DNA from: Bryopsis sp. KO-2023
Taxonomy: Eukaryota > Chlorophyta > Ulvophyceae > Bryopsidales > Bryopsidaceae
NCBI GenBank assembly: GCA_030272585.1
Contig: BSYQ01000005.1
Coordinates: 1,922,001 to 1,986,000, forward strand
Reading direction: 5' to 3'
Length of the DNA: 64,000 bases
This document shows positions 1 to 11,213 of the stretch, one piece after another. Each line of letters starts with the position of its first letter. Positions within the stretch are counted from its first letter, which is position 1. Made by a program: the position numbers and the translations under genes. The notes under the pieces are model-generated. The model searched no databases. It saw nothing but the letters and a program-made list of their open reading frames with translations, and had not been told where the DNA came from.

Positions 1-3000
1 CTTCACCGGGGCCTTTTTCGCTGTTGGAATGGCACACCGCCAAAGGCTTTCCCCTCAATACAGGTTTCCCCACCACGGCAGCCGACGCAAAAAAACAATC
101 CATGTCGAGATGGACGATGACTGGCTCCACTAAAAGCATACACACACACATGGATAAGTCCGCCTTGTCTTAAAATCTTCATTGCTTTTTTTAGCGGTCA
201 AAACCCAACATCCTACACGCTTGAAAAAGCAAAATACGAAAACACGATACATAAATACATACTTTCATATATTTTTTTATTCTTGTATAAATTAAATTAC
301 ATACTTTTTTGCACATAAATGAGGAAGAGTACATAAATGCAGGTTTCGACTCTCAAATTCAGAGCAGGGTGTATGGACTTTGTGTGTGCATGAGATAAAA
401 AAAGCAAGCCTTTTTCAATCAAGAAACAAGATTATATGTTTACATATATATATATATTTTTTTTTTCCTCGTGCACACTCACACATCCCTCACCATTTTT
501 GTCTCTCACAGGGGCTGGGGCTCCATCAATCATAGAAGCCGCCAGATTTTCGATTCTCGTTCGCCAAGTGCCGATGAAATGGAGCCTCGAAGCCTTGAAA
601 TAAGTTTCCATAAATTCTGGTCCAGATCGGGATGTCTGAGGAGGACCTTGAAACACACATAGATTTTCATATCCTTCATTCAAAAGTTCACTCGAGAAAT
701 TGAAAAACATTTCTTTTCGGGCGGTCAGTGCAATTTTTTTTTAAAGTTTCATATATTTTTATTTCCTGAAGCTTGCACTATTATGAGCATCAACTCAAAT
801 AAGGCCTCTTCGACAAACTTCTTCTTGTTGTCATCTTTTTTTCAACTTTGGCCTTTCTGGATCTGCCCTTTAAACAACACCAACCCATCCTCAACGATTT
901 CTTTTTTCTTTTTTTTCCACCTTTCAAGACAGCACATGCAGCTCTCTTTTCTGCAGCAACTTGGCGGGCCTCCAGCCAATCTGAACCCTCCTCGTTCATC
1001 CCATCCACCACCCGTTCTGATTCTTCAGCAAGGTTCACCCCCTTTTCAGTACCTTCCATCGCTTCAACAACATCTTGTTTAAAAACCCCACTCTCGACCT
1101 TCCCTTGGCATTCCACCTCCGACACACCTCCTTCATCCACATTCGGAGGCACCTGCTCGTTCGTATCCGAACCCTCAGCGATTTCCTCATCCAAAATATA
1201 ATCTTGTTGGTTTTCCGGAAGAACCCCACTGTTCGCATCCTCCCTCCCACCTCTTTCAGCTGCAGGAATAGTGTTTTGCCCGAATGGGTGTGCAATCTGC
1301 AACTGCCCATCATTAGTATCGTTTTTTTCTCCTTCCAGAGATTTCTGGACTGCGGAGATGGTGTTTTCCTTTGGAGGAGGTGCAAGGGTGGGGTATTTTT
1401 CGGCTGCAGCCATCGGATCCACTTTGTGTTTAGCAAAAGCCTTGAGCATTTTCTGACCGGGGGCATCCCGAATTCTTTCGAGAAAAAAATCTTCCAGCTG
1501 TGAACACAAAATCCAGGGAATCAATAATTGTTCAAGTTCTCGGGGAAGGATCAGAAAAACAAGAAGTCTTTTAAATAAATAAATAATTAATGAATGAAAA
1601 AAGATTCACTGAGAAAACAAGTCAGCTGGAGGGATACACAAAGAAAATGACATAAAGTAAGACATGGTGGAACGTTCGCCTTACAGGCAGCATTTTCCCA
1701 GCGTTGATGGAGGCGACCACCCAATCGGGTCGAACAATCGGGACAGGGTTTCTATCACACATAAGCAAAGAGTAAAAAGAGTACAAAGAGTGAGAATGAT
1801 AGAAAATGGACATAAAAAAAGTGAGAACAGTAAAAACGAACATACCTCATCGCTATCCAAAAGAACTTGGAAAATATTCTTCTTCTTATTTTTTAATGAA
1901 TTACATGGAAAACAAAAAAAATCTATTGCAAATGGATTCAAATCAAGCAAAAAAACATCTGCATTGATTCTGTCCCTTTTTTCTACATGTATTTCTTTAT
2001 CATTATTTTTTTATGGACTTTTCAAAACACATTTATATGACTACAGAATTGAAAACAATGTTCGCTTCGAGAAATTTCCCCCTTTTTTTTCTTTTTCAGT
2101 GGCCATGAAAAAAACAATTACAGCTCCATTTCTGTGTTTGTTTCAAATCTATTTATTACATTGAGGAAAACATTATTACAAGAGCCCCAAGTTGCCCGTC
2201 CATTATGCAAATGAGTGGCATGAGCACACCGCTGTCGCAGAATATTTATAATAAACCTATACCCCCATTTTTGTGGTCGTTGAAATTCTGTTGATTTTTT
2301 TTTTTAATTTGACTCTTCCGCAAGCTTTGTGGAGATTTCCCCCCCCCCAAAAAAAAAACGCACAAATTTCATTCAAATATCCGCACCTTTCATGCCTCAG
2401 TTGATGAAGTTTCGTGTCGGGCAGATTGCTGCATATAAAATGAGTGACCTTGGATCGTACGTAGTAGTTTCGAAACCCACCCCCATGTAAAGCCATCAAT
2501 TGCTTGAGCTCCTTTTTTCAAAAAGAAAAAATAGAGAAAATCAACCTAAAAGCATTTAAAAACAGATCCAAAAGAAGAAGTCCATGGTTGGCATCCCGGA
2601 CACACCGACTTTGCCAGATTTCCACCGTTTTCTCAGAAAATTTAAAAATCAAATTCAGAGTCAGTTTCCTCTTGGTTCTGCATTTTAATATCATTATTAT
2701 TTTATCACTATTATTATACTTTTTTGAGGGTGGGGGGTTCAATGTTTTCAAATATGTTATCAAACTTTTTGCTTATTTTGGATAGGCAGATCGCATGTGA
2801 ATTTCAAGAGGAAACTAGGCCGATGTTTTCGCTTATAAACTATTATGAAATGGTGGATTTGAAACAGAAGATCAAAGTGCAATCTGAATGCCTACTTGAT
2901 GGGAGGGGACCGTATGTCCATTCACATGTATAGTGACGCCTCGAAATATGTTGCTGCTGGCTCCGCTCCCCCCCGTATCGACTTGATGAGCGAACTGCTC

Positions 3001-3120
3001 GTCCAACTTGCTGTTTTTCTTGTCGAAGTAAACGCGATAGCTTCCGCCATTGCCTTGCTCCGGACGTGGGTCGGCGACCTCCCCATGGTTGATGAATTTC
3101 TTATGGATAACTTCATCCAT
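1..3120 (-). CDS. REV1: REV1 translesion DNA polymerase (deoxycytidyl transferase), 5' part
   Basis: Y-family polymerase that inserts dCMP opposite abasic and damaged template bases and scaffolds other translesion polymerases in the nucleus. Six exons can be joined in frame on the minus strand: 3120-2896, 2511-2387, 1751-1685, 1497-921, 673-494 and 129 to the window edge. The first three encode the N-terminal segment and BRCT domain (motifs SNIFRGVTIHVNG, THFICSNLPDTKL, IVRPDWVVASINAGK). Exon 4 is an acidic, low-complexity linker. Exon 5 carries the REV1 signature RLHFIGTWR. Exon 6 starts the catalytic palm with HLDMDCFFASAAV, containing the metal-binding Asp residues. The rest of the catalytic domain lies outside the window. 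The start at 3120 is the first ATG in frame with the BRCT exon; an additional upstream exon is possible. Family assignment is firm, the start less so. Confidence 0.9.
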
Positions 3121-3122
3121 TC

Positions 3123-3365
3123 TCAGCAACGGATCCACAGGGAAGCTTTTTCGAAAAAGATTTCCGACGCTGTCGTTGGCTTGATTCGAAGGATGGATAC
3201 AACACCACGGATGAAGCGGGGAGGTTGAGGGAAGGAACGCAGTTGATACGGTTCGGTACCTTCGGTTGATATCGACTCTACATGCTCACTCAGGGAAATA
3301 GCGCCCATCATGCGATTTAATCGTAATACGAATTGATCGATCGCTTCGTTCAAATTTTTTGCCAT
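3123..3365 (-). other. 80-codon ORF in the REV1 leader region
   Basis: An ATG at 3365 opens 80 codons ending just before the proposed REV1 start, in another frame. Its start is only 49 bp from the ATG of the divergent F-box gene. The peptide begins MAKNLNEAIDQF and resembles no family I know. It could be an upstream ORF of the REV1 mRNA, a first exon of an unrecognised gene, or chance. Confidence 0.2.
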
Positions 3366-3414
3366 ATTTTCACTCCGTTTTCGCAACCAAAAACGCTTTC
3401 GTTGTGTGTGTGAA

Positions 3415-4584
3415 ATGAATGGCGACGCGATGGACCTCCCCGTTCTGTTGTTGGAAAGAGTGTTCAGCTTCGTCCACCCTCGAGACCTCGGTTTAATATC
3501 CTGTCTGTCGACACGCTGGAGAGATTTCAGTGCTGACGACCGCAGCTGGCACCGCATCCTGAGTCGTCACTTCGGAGAGAACTACGCCAGCGGGACCAGG
3601 TTGCCTCCGAAAGATTTATATTTTCTCAGGGAAGGATGGAAGTGCGGAATCAAGCGCAGCAAATCTTATGACGTCTCGACGGCGTTGCAGGAAGATTTCC
3701 CTGGGTATTTCGTTCGACTTTTCGATGGCTGGGTTCTAGACAGGACCTTCAAAATAAAGCTTTCCAACGGGTTGGTGGAATCGGAGCGAAGCTCGTCGCT
3801 GTGCAGGGATGCCGTGCGGGGGAACGTTTGCGTGGGTTACAGCACCTGTGGAATTCGGGTCGCTGAAAAAGGAAACTGGCAGCGGTATTATGACGTTGGG
3901 GGAATGGCTGGCTCGACGTGTGTGGATTTCGGGAAATTCGACGGCGAAAACTCGGTGGCGTGTGGGTTCTATGATGGGTGTGTCCAGATCTGGCGTTTGG
4001 ATGAGGAGAATCGCATGGGGGTGCTTTTGGTTGGGCTAATGTGTCCAAACCCCGTCACTGGGGTGATTTTCCTAGAAAATGGAGTCTTAGCAACGAGATC
4101 CACCGAGAACGAAGCTTCCATTTGGGACATAGCTTCAGCAAAATGCCTGTGGAGAATAAATCAATGTGTTTTGTTCTTCGAGGTGGTCAGGGGCTCCCTG
4201 CTGACGGTGGGGAAGGTCGAAATCGGCGAGAAATTGAGTGTGGGCGCCCAGCTGTGGGATCAACAGAACGGCGGCCTACAAAGAACCATCACCTTGGAAA
4301 ATCGCTGGAGCGATTGGTTTTATGGGGAGGACTACGCAGCGGTGGATGTGGTGTTGGTGAGGATGGCCAGGGAAGATTATGACATTCAGATTTGGGATCT
4401 GGAGGTGGGTGCGTGTGTGAGGGTGGTTCCGTTGATGGACCGACCGAATTCGCTAGATTTTGATGGAGAACGGATAGTGTGTGGGTACGATGGGGGCATC
4501 ATGGTGCTTGAGAGGGGCAGCGTCAGTCATGGCTCCATCCCTCAGGAAAAACCTCCGTTAATTGGAAAGGAACAGCATGCATGA
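3415..4584 (+). CDS. F-box protein with WD40-like repeats, single exon
   Basis: Likely substrate receptor of an SCF (SKP1-cullin-F-box) ubiquitin ligase. The 389-residue protein opens with an F-box (about residues 6-48: LPVLLLERVFSFV, then DRSWHRILSRHFG), followed by an FBXW-like region with repeated Trp/Asp-containing blades (VQIWRLDEENR, EASIWDIASAKCLW, IQIWDLEVGACV, spaced about 40-90 residues apart). The ATG at 3415 is preferred because upstream codons in the frame are not ATG. There is no intron, unlike most neighbours. It is head to head with REV1, so the two genes probably share a promoter. The substrate cannot be inferred. Confidence 0.8.
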   Translation: MNGDAMDLPVLLLERVFSFVHPRDLGLISCLSTRWRDFSADDRSWHRILSRHFGENYASGTRLPPKDLYFLREGWKCGIKRSKSYDVSTALQEDFPGYFVRLFDGWVLDRTFKIKLSNGLVESERSSSLCRDAVRGNVCVGYSTCGIRVAEKGNWQRYYDVGGMAGSTCVDFGKFDGENSVACGFYDGCVQIWRLDEENRMGVLLVGLMCPNPVTGVIFLENGVLATRSTENEASIWDIASAKCLWRINQCVLFFEVVRGSLLTVGKVEIGEKLSVGAQLWDQQNGGLQRTITLENRWSDWFYGEDYAAVDVVLVRMAREDYDIQIWDLEVGACVRVVPLMDRPNSLDFDGERIVCGYDGGIMVLERGSVSHGSIPQEKPPLIGKEQHA

Positions 4585-5272
4585 TGCTCATCGCAGAGTT
4601 GACCAAAAACACAATTGATGGCCATTTCTTACGATGGTTCCCCTATGTCTGGCCGGAAATGCCATGATGAGGCAACGTTTCAGGTTATCAATAATTGGGG
4701 CAGTGCTTGTAGAATTAGGGAGTACGCAACAAACTTCTTATTGGCAAGCCGACAGCAGGTCGGGGGGTTTTAGGGGTTGGGGGAGCAAGGGTGGTGAGGT
4801 GCAGAGAAATGGGGAACAAGTGGCAAGATGTGAGATTTGCAGTCTGTTGTTATGAGCAATCCCTGTTAGATCTTTCTGTCTGGTGTTCCTTTTTCAAGCT
4901 GCCAATGCTGCTTCTTACATCCACAATGTTTTTGAATCATGGCACAGTTGTCTTGTTCCTTCCTTAGCAAGAGATTCTGAAGCAACATTTGTCAGGGGAT
5001 TGGGAGGTGGATTTCTTAAGTTGATATTATTGTGTTCATCGAAAACCTCAGGTTGGGAAAAGGAGCCACAGAATTCTATTCTATGTTTATCATTTCTTTC
5101 CAAAATTCCATTTCTTGAATATAGTGAGTGCGCTTGTCTATATTTGTACGAGGAAGACCTCTCCCCCCCCACCACCACTGAAAAAAAAAAAGGAGCGAGT
5201 ATATAAACCTATATTTTCAAGTGACAAAATCAAAGGAAATATGCAAGAATTAAACTGCTGAAGATTTTCCGG
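4585..5272. other. Intergenic region between convergent F-box and HEMW genes
   Basis: No coding exon, RNA gene or mobile element is recognisable. It should hold the two 3' UTRs. A C-run followed by A-runs at about 5161-5191 is simple sequence. Confidence 0.5.
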
Positions 5273-6607
5273 CTAAGAAACGCTGGCAAAGATTTCTGAA
5301 ATCACATCATTCGACACAAGGAAACCCTTAGGATCATGCAAACGAACGCTGTCCACTTTGCTCCAATCCTCATCGCACGACAGCACCCCTCCGCCCCCAT
5401 CCACCTTCTCCACAAACCCCTCCGCCACAAACTTCCCCAGAGCCCCGCAAACGTTTTCTCTGACATCCCCCCCAAACCCACCCTCCAGCACAGCCAGATC
5501 CAACCCATCCTTCAGTCGAAATCGCAACATGATCATGTCCAGCAACCTGTCCTCCTCAGTTTCGGCACTGGTCGTCCCTAGCATTCCAACCCCTCCCTTT
5601 GCTGGCAGCCCTTGCACCCAATCGACATACTCCTTCATTTTCTTAGGTCGATGAAACCTCTGGCCGTTCAAGTAAGACGCCGCCCCCAATCCAAATGCAT
5701 GGAAGGGAACCATCGACCAATAACTCATGTTGTGGACGCATCGATGACCTGGCTTTGCATAATTGCTCACTTCATAATGTTCGAACCCTGCCGATCTCAG
5801 TTTGTCTGACGCCAGAGCATACATCTCTGCACCGGCATCGTTGGTGGGCAATGGAGCAACCCCAGGGGTATACCATCTAGCGAACGGAGTGGATTCCTCT
5901 ATCTGGAGGTCGTAAACTGACACATGGTCAGGATTGGCTCGGATGGTTTCTGACAAGGTGTGGCTCCAAGTGTCGATGTTCAAATGGGGCAAGCCAGAGA
6001 TCAAATCCAAGCTCCAGGATTTCGGGCCAATGGACAGGATATCCTCGATGGCTTGATAAACATCCCTGAGTGCATGGGACCGACCGCATTTCTTCAGTTG
6101 ATCGTCGTGGAAGGATTGAACCCCCATGCTGAATCGATTCACGCCAAGGTTCTTATACGCTCTCAGCTTGTCGAGGTCGAATGTCCCTGGGTCGACCTCC
6201 ATGCTGATCTCAGCTTCGCTGTCGATTCCGATCACCTTCTCCAACACTGCCAGGATTTTGGCCAGCGTTTCTGGCGGCGTGAGCGAAGGAGTTCCGCCTC
6301 CAAAAAAGACGGTCGACAGTTTGGCTGTGTTTTTCTCCCCGGTGGATTCGATTTCCTTGCAGAGAACGTCCGCATATTCCGATATGTAGTCTTTCACGTG
6401 TGATGCTCCTGGATTCGAGCCGACGACCTGAATAGGGAAGTCGCAGTAGAAACAACGCCTTTTGCAGAAAGGTAGGTGGACATAAGCGCTCGATGGGGCA
6501 CCGCGATCAGCGCCACTTCCCGCCTTTGTCAACATCGATCTCTTCCTCGCAAACGAAAGCAAGGCGTCGAAACGGGCAACGCCATAGCCCAAGCGAGAAC
6601 TGGACAT
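5273..6607 (-). CDS. HEMW: Radical SAM heme chaperone HemW-like (coproporphyrinogen III oxidase-like)
   Basis: A 444-residue single-exon member of the HemN/HemW radical-SAM family. The [4Fe-4S] motif is CX3CX2C (CKRRCFYCDF, Cys48, Cys52, Cys55). It is followed by Asp-Phe rather than the extra Cys typical of true HemN, which points to HemW, a heme-binding protein proposed to deliver heme, rather than the oxidase. The SAM-binding GGGTP motif is at residues 103-107, with later family blocks MGVQSFHDDQL and GLPHLNIDTWSHTL. About 40 basic, Ser-rich residues precede the YVHLPFC core and look like an organelle transit peptide. The ATG at 6607 opens the frame. It lies head to head with the thylakoid-type gene 326 bp away. 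Chaperone function is inferred from the family. Confidence 0.9.
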   Translation of the reverse strand: MSSSRLGYGVARFDALLSFARKRSMLTKAGSGADRGAPSSAYVHLPFCKRRCFYCDFPIQVVGSNPGASHVKDYISEYADVLCKEIESTGEKNTAKLSTVFFGGGTPSLTPPETLAKILAVLEKVIGIDSEAEISMEVDPGTFDLDKLRAYKNLGVNRFSMGVQSFHDDQLKKCGRSHALRDVYQAIEDILSIGPKSWSLDLISGLPHLNIDTWSHTLSETIRANPDHVSVYDLQIEESTPFARWYTPGVAPLPTNDAGAEMYALASDKLRSAGFEHYEVSNYAKPGHRCVHNMSYWSMVPFHAFGLGAASYLNGQRFHRPKKMKEYVDWVQGLPAKGGVGMLGTTSAETEEDRLLDMIMLRFRLKDGLDLAVLEGGFGGDVRENVCGALGKFVAEGFVEKVDGGGGVLSCDEDWSKVDSVRLHDPKGFLVSNDVISEIFASVS

Positions 6608-6933
6608 TTTCTCGAAAAGCGTCAGAGACGTCGGAAGGAAGAAGAAACTCCTGTTTCAGCACCGCATCTGACCAACTCACGGGGAACCCATGTTTTGGGC
6701 GTGAGGGGGTCGGTTTATGACGACGGCGTGTTGGTCCGAATTCTGCGAGTGCGAGGCGAAAAAACAACCGAACAAGACATTCCCCTAATTTGAAAAACTC
6801 TTTTCTTGGTTTGCAAAGCGAAATTATGCGTCAGCATCACGTACTTGATCTACTTTTTTTTTCCGTGTTTTGTTTTGCTGGCCTTTGGCTCAATCTATCT
6901 TTCCATCCTCTGCTCCAGCGATAAATCTTCGGA
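6608..6933. promoter_or_regulatory. Divergent intergenic region, HEMW and thylakoid-type gene
   Basis: 326 bp separate the two start codons, so both core promoters and 5' UTRs must lie here. No specific TATA or other motif stands out. The call rests only on gene geometry. Confidence 0.4.
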
Positions 6934-9900
6934 ATGGTCGCCCACTCGCTTGCACTGATCAACCGCGTTGCGTCGGTGCCGCGCGACGGTACCCTCCCCG
7001 CACGGACAGCTTCATTCAACGAGTTCGTGAAGAATGGGGGTGGCGGTTTCAACGACCTGCGACGTCCGAGGCGGAGCTTCAGACGTGTGGTGAGGGCGTC
7101 GGAGGGCACCGAAGATGGCGACAGCAAGCCGGCGGCGCCGCCAAAGAAAAGCGAGATCTTTATGAGCGAGGATATCCTGGCCAGACTGAAAACTGCGGAG
7201 GAGGAAGCCGCGAAACTCAGGGAGGAACTGGCAGCGGTGCAAGCTGGGGGAAAGGTAGGCGTTGCTTTGGTTTAGTCGCTCAAGCGCTGGTGGTGGTGGG
7301 GTGCTGGGCGTGAAGAAAGAAAGAAACGAACAAAGAAAGGCAAAATGGACAGAAATCATAGCATCTGAATAAATATCTTTGCATGCATGAGTGATTTTCA
7401 CCAGGAGTTAGATCTAGTGTGGTACCCCCAAAATAGAAAATGGAAAACCCTGAGATCTACTCTTTCAGGATTAATTCAAATACATTACTATGATCTGGAG
7501 TCCCAGTGGAGATCATTTGGTGCCTTTCCATTCTGCGTGGTTTGATTAAAACTCCCCCCCCCCCTCCCTTGATATGATCCACTTAAGAAGTTCCTTTTTA
7601 AACAACAATACTAGTGTTTCTTGTTGGGTTGTTATCCATATATCTTTCAAAAAAATCTAGAAGTTTCATTACAGTTTTCTTTCCGATTCACACTTGGTGG
7701 GAAAAAAAATGGATCAACAAAAAGAAGTAGAGACAATAGATAAAAATCTGCTACTGGTAGAAGCATGTCACGTGTTTGTTTTTCAAAACGAAAAAAAATA
7801 AATAAAAAGAATGAATTGAATTGGGGGGTTAAATCAGATTTTGAAACCCTTGCAGTTTGTCTGTAGCCGATTGATGATGAAGTTGCAAAGAAAACAGATG
7901 CTGAGGACCAGCCCAGGGAAAGCTTATTCACATTAAGTAGGTGATGTCCCCGTTTTTGCTGTTTCGTGTAAAAACGAAATTTATTTATTACTTTATTTTT
8001 AAAAAATTAAACACGAAGTTAATTATAATATTTAATTTTAATGTAATTTTTTCTTGGAGCTACACTGCGGCCAGAAAATAATCAATCGAGGACTTCTTTT
8101 TTTGTATCCACTAAGATGTGCAACTTTTTCAAAGCAAAAAGCAAATATATATTTAGCTTTTTTTATTAGACTTGTGGCCAAAGATAATAGGATTGTCGGT
8201 TATTAGCGAATTCTCCAATTTGGCGGCGATGTGTTTCTCTTCTTGATTTTAATTTTCTCCGTCATCTGCTGATTCCGGCTTCTGTTCGTTTTAATATTTT
8301 TGAATCCCTGCTTTGAAAAATATGAAATAAAAAGAATTTGAAAAACCTTATCTTCCAGGTAGAGCAAAGCGAGAGATGATATTTTTGTTCTTCATCTTAC
8401 TGCAATGAATTCAGTCGTTTTTTTTTCTTTCTCTTTTCTTGCTTTCTTTCCCCCAGCTTCCTCCTGCAGATTCTAAGACCTGTTTTTTTTTTGTTTCGTT
8501 AATTCTTTGTCCCCTCCCCTCCAATTTCGAGTCAGGTGCTGAAAGGAAAAATTGGCTGAGCGAGACTGATGTGGAATTCTTGATTGGTGATGGACCTGCT
8601 GAGGGTGGCGGCCAAGGCTTAAGCGAAGAGGAAGAAGCAATTGTTCAGGTTTTTCCACCCAACCTCTCATTCAAATCAAAGCCAGAAAACTGCTTGGCAC
8701 AGGGAAAAAAAAATTTGAAAAATTGAAAACTCTTTTTGTCTCGACTGCCATCGTCAAGGGCTGTTGAAAAGCACAGCAAAAAAAAAGAAAAATGGATATA
8801 TATATATATATAAATTGTCGGGATATTGAACCTGTTCATTGGAAAGATATTTTCAATACGAAGCATTTAAACGCCAAGTATATCCAGGTGTGGATATACA
8901 TGAATTTGCAAATTCACCTCGAGAAGAAGAGTGTTTCTTTCTTTCTTTTTCTAAAAAAGCCATCCAAATATTTTGGTGTAGGCAATTTTAATGAATGAAG
9001 TGCATTATTATGTTACGCAGCGCTTAATCAGGTTGCCTTACTAAGGACCGTGATTTGTCTGGTTTAGAGAAGGCTTCTGCTGGGTGTCGGTGCATCGGTG
9101 ATATTGGGTGGATTGGCATTGCTCCCTTCAGATCTATTCAATTCCAAACCTGACCAACCATTGCAAGCATACGTCGTTCCTATCCTCAGAACAGTGGTGT
9201 GTATGCGTCTCCAATTAGAAAACCAAAGCTTGTACAAGTTTTTTCAAAAAACTTCCCCCCCCCCTCTCTCCCCTTTTTTTGCTTTCGATTCTCCATGGGC
9301 TTGTGAAGAAATTCACTGCCAGAATATTATATCCCTCTTAAAAGGGCTTCACGCAGTGATTTTCTGGCTGAAGTAAAGCGTTTTAGTAAGTTCAACCAAA
9401 AAAAATATTCTTCTGTTGACACTGAACCAAAATTGCATAACGTTTTGGGAAGTGAAAGAAGGCATAAATTGAAAAATGTGATTTTTCAATGTTTTTGTGT
9501 GGTATAAATGGGGGCCTTTTGCCAATGATGAGGATTTCACGGGCTGAGATTCTGAATTCAAGACATGACAGATACCGTGCATACCATCTGAGGACTTAAC
9601 GTATCTTATTATGATTATGTTTTTTTTTTTTTTGGGGGGGGGGGCGTGGGGGTTAAAGATGCTATGTGGTTGAGGAGCAGAGTGGCAAACAGTGTTTTTT
9701 TGGCCATTCTATGCGATATAATTTTTTAACTCTTGGATTTGACCTGAAGGATCTGCTGAATGAATGTGATGGACTCGTGGAAAATGGAGAATTTCAAGAG
9801 GTGGTGCTCGTGCTGGACCGGATCACCGGGCCTCCGAACAATGTGAAGCAGAATCTGGAGGGTGCGGTGCGGTCGATGGACACCAAGGAAAAGCGAGAAG

Positions 9901-10379
9901 AGGGCAGCAAGCTCGCTAAAGACATTTTCGAATATTTGGAGCAGGTACTGTTTTCTGGGGGGAAATTTTAAGAGGGTATAATCCCTTTCGATGTGCATCA
10001 GTAGGAAAACAACGGAAGCAAATATGATGTTCTCATGGCATATTATTCTTTAAATTCCTTTTTTCTTTGAAATACGTCGCACAAAATGCTGCACTGCATT
10101 TCCTTAAGACTTGTGCAAGCGTGCAGCCCGGTTTAGTTTTGGAGGGAAATGTCGAAATCTTAAGAGGATGGTTGGTTATTCGGACAGATCGATGCAGGAA
10201 AGTATTTCAAAGATTTGGGCACCGTGGGCCGGCAAGGCGGTGCGAAGGCTTTGCAGTATTCTCAATTTTCCGCCCAAGCTCTCGCCGCCTGCAAGTCCTC
10301 TTTGAAAAAATTCCTGGGATTGCTGCCAAGAGGGGAGGTGGAGTCTGCACGAAGGGCCATCCTCGCCGTATACGAATGA
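6934..10379 (+). CDS. Predicted plastid/thylakoid membrane protein, five exons
   Basis: Exons 6934-7254, 8532-8648, 9068-9196, 9750-9944 and 10188-10379 join in frame (all phase 0) to a 317-residue protein. The N terminus is rich in Arg, Ser and Ala and poor in acids (transit peptide). It is followed by an acidic, Glu-rich helix (about residues 80-107), then a single hydrophobic segment (LLLGVGASVILGGLALL) ending in a short lumen-type stretch. The C-terminal half is a helical domain (DLLNECDGLVENGEFQEVV ... KYFKDLGTVGRQGGAKALQ) like conserved thylakoid proteins of plants and algae. I cannot name the family. Exon 4 to 5 joining (EYLEQ|IDAGKYFKDLG) is well supported; the exact 3' end of exon 3 could shift by 3 nt. 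Function unknown; photosynthetic membrane maintenance is only a guess. Confidence 0.65.
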
Positions 10380-11213
10380 ATTTTTTGGGTGGTTTTTTAT
10401 TTTCTGGGTTTGTTTTCTGGATTTGGGTTTTAGCGGTTCGATTTTGCTATTGGGATTGTTTGGGGATTTGAGAGGCTGATTATTGAGGAAGATTGATGAT
10501 CGCTTCTGCCTGTAATTCCAGGGGTTTGCATTGGTGCCTTTTATTCCCCCCCATTCCCCCTTCTGTTTTGTTTTATTTGAAAATTTTTGGAGGAAAAAAC
10601 AACAAATGACTCTATTCGAAATTACGGACACAAACAGGTAACCCTCCAGAGTTTCTCCTTGGTGGTATCGAAAAGCCATTCAAAGTCATCCATGCACGGG
10701 CGATTCTTGGAAGATGCTGATTCGTGGTGGCTAAAAACTGTTCAAGAAAACAGAGGCTTCCCCAACATTTCCCTCCTCTGAGGGGGACAGGATTCGTACG
10801 CGATCAGAATTCGCATCCACCCCGAAACGTCCCCCCCCCCCCTCCGCTTCTTCGATCGAATTCTGTTTTGGGGGGGGGGTAAAAAGCGGCACCGAGACAG
10901 GTTGCATGCAAAAGGGGCCAGCGAACGCGCGCATGTTATTCTGACATACACACACACTTCTCGCGATTCCACATCGGACCCGAGGAATCTTTCCACGCCC
11001 AGGGGCATCCACAATATATATTCGCGAGTGCAGGCTCGCGGCTTGGCTCGGACAAACAATCGTGATGTATCTGGCCGCTGTCTGCCAGACGAAGCGAAGC
11101 GATTTGTTACTCAAGTGCACCGATAACGCTGTAGGCGAGGCTTTTGACGGACGTCGGACGGTGGGGTAGCTATATGGGGGTCAACTGCAGTCGAAGATCT
11201 GGAACGCTATCGG
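10380..11213. other. Intergenic region
   Basis: No supported exon. It contains G/C mononucleotide runs near 10830-10880 and a short CA-rich tract near 10950. It probably holds the 3' UTR of the upstream gene and the CDPK promoter. Confidence 0.4.

Noticed and set aside
3749-4382. Long open frames on both strands inside the F-box gene
   Set aside because: They are out of frame with a protein that has clear F-box and WD-type motifs and show no motif of their own.
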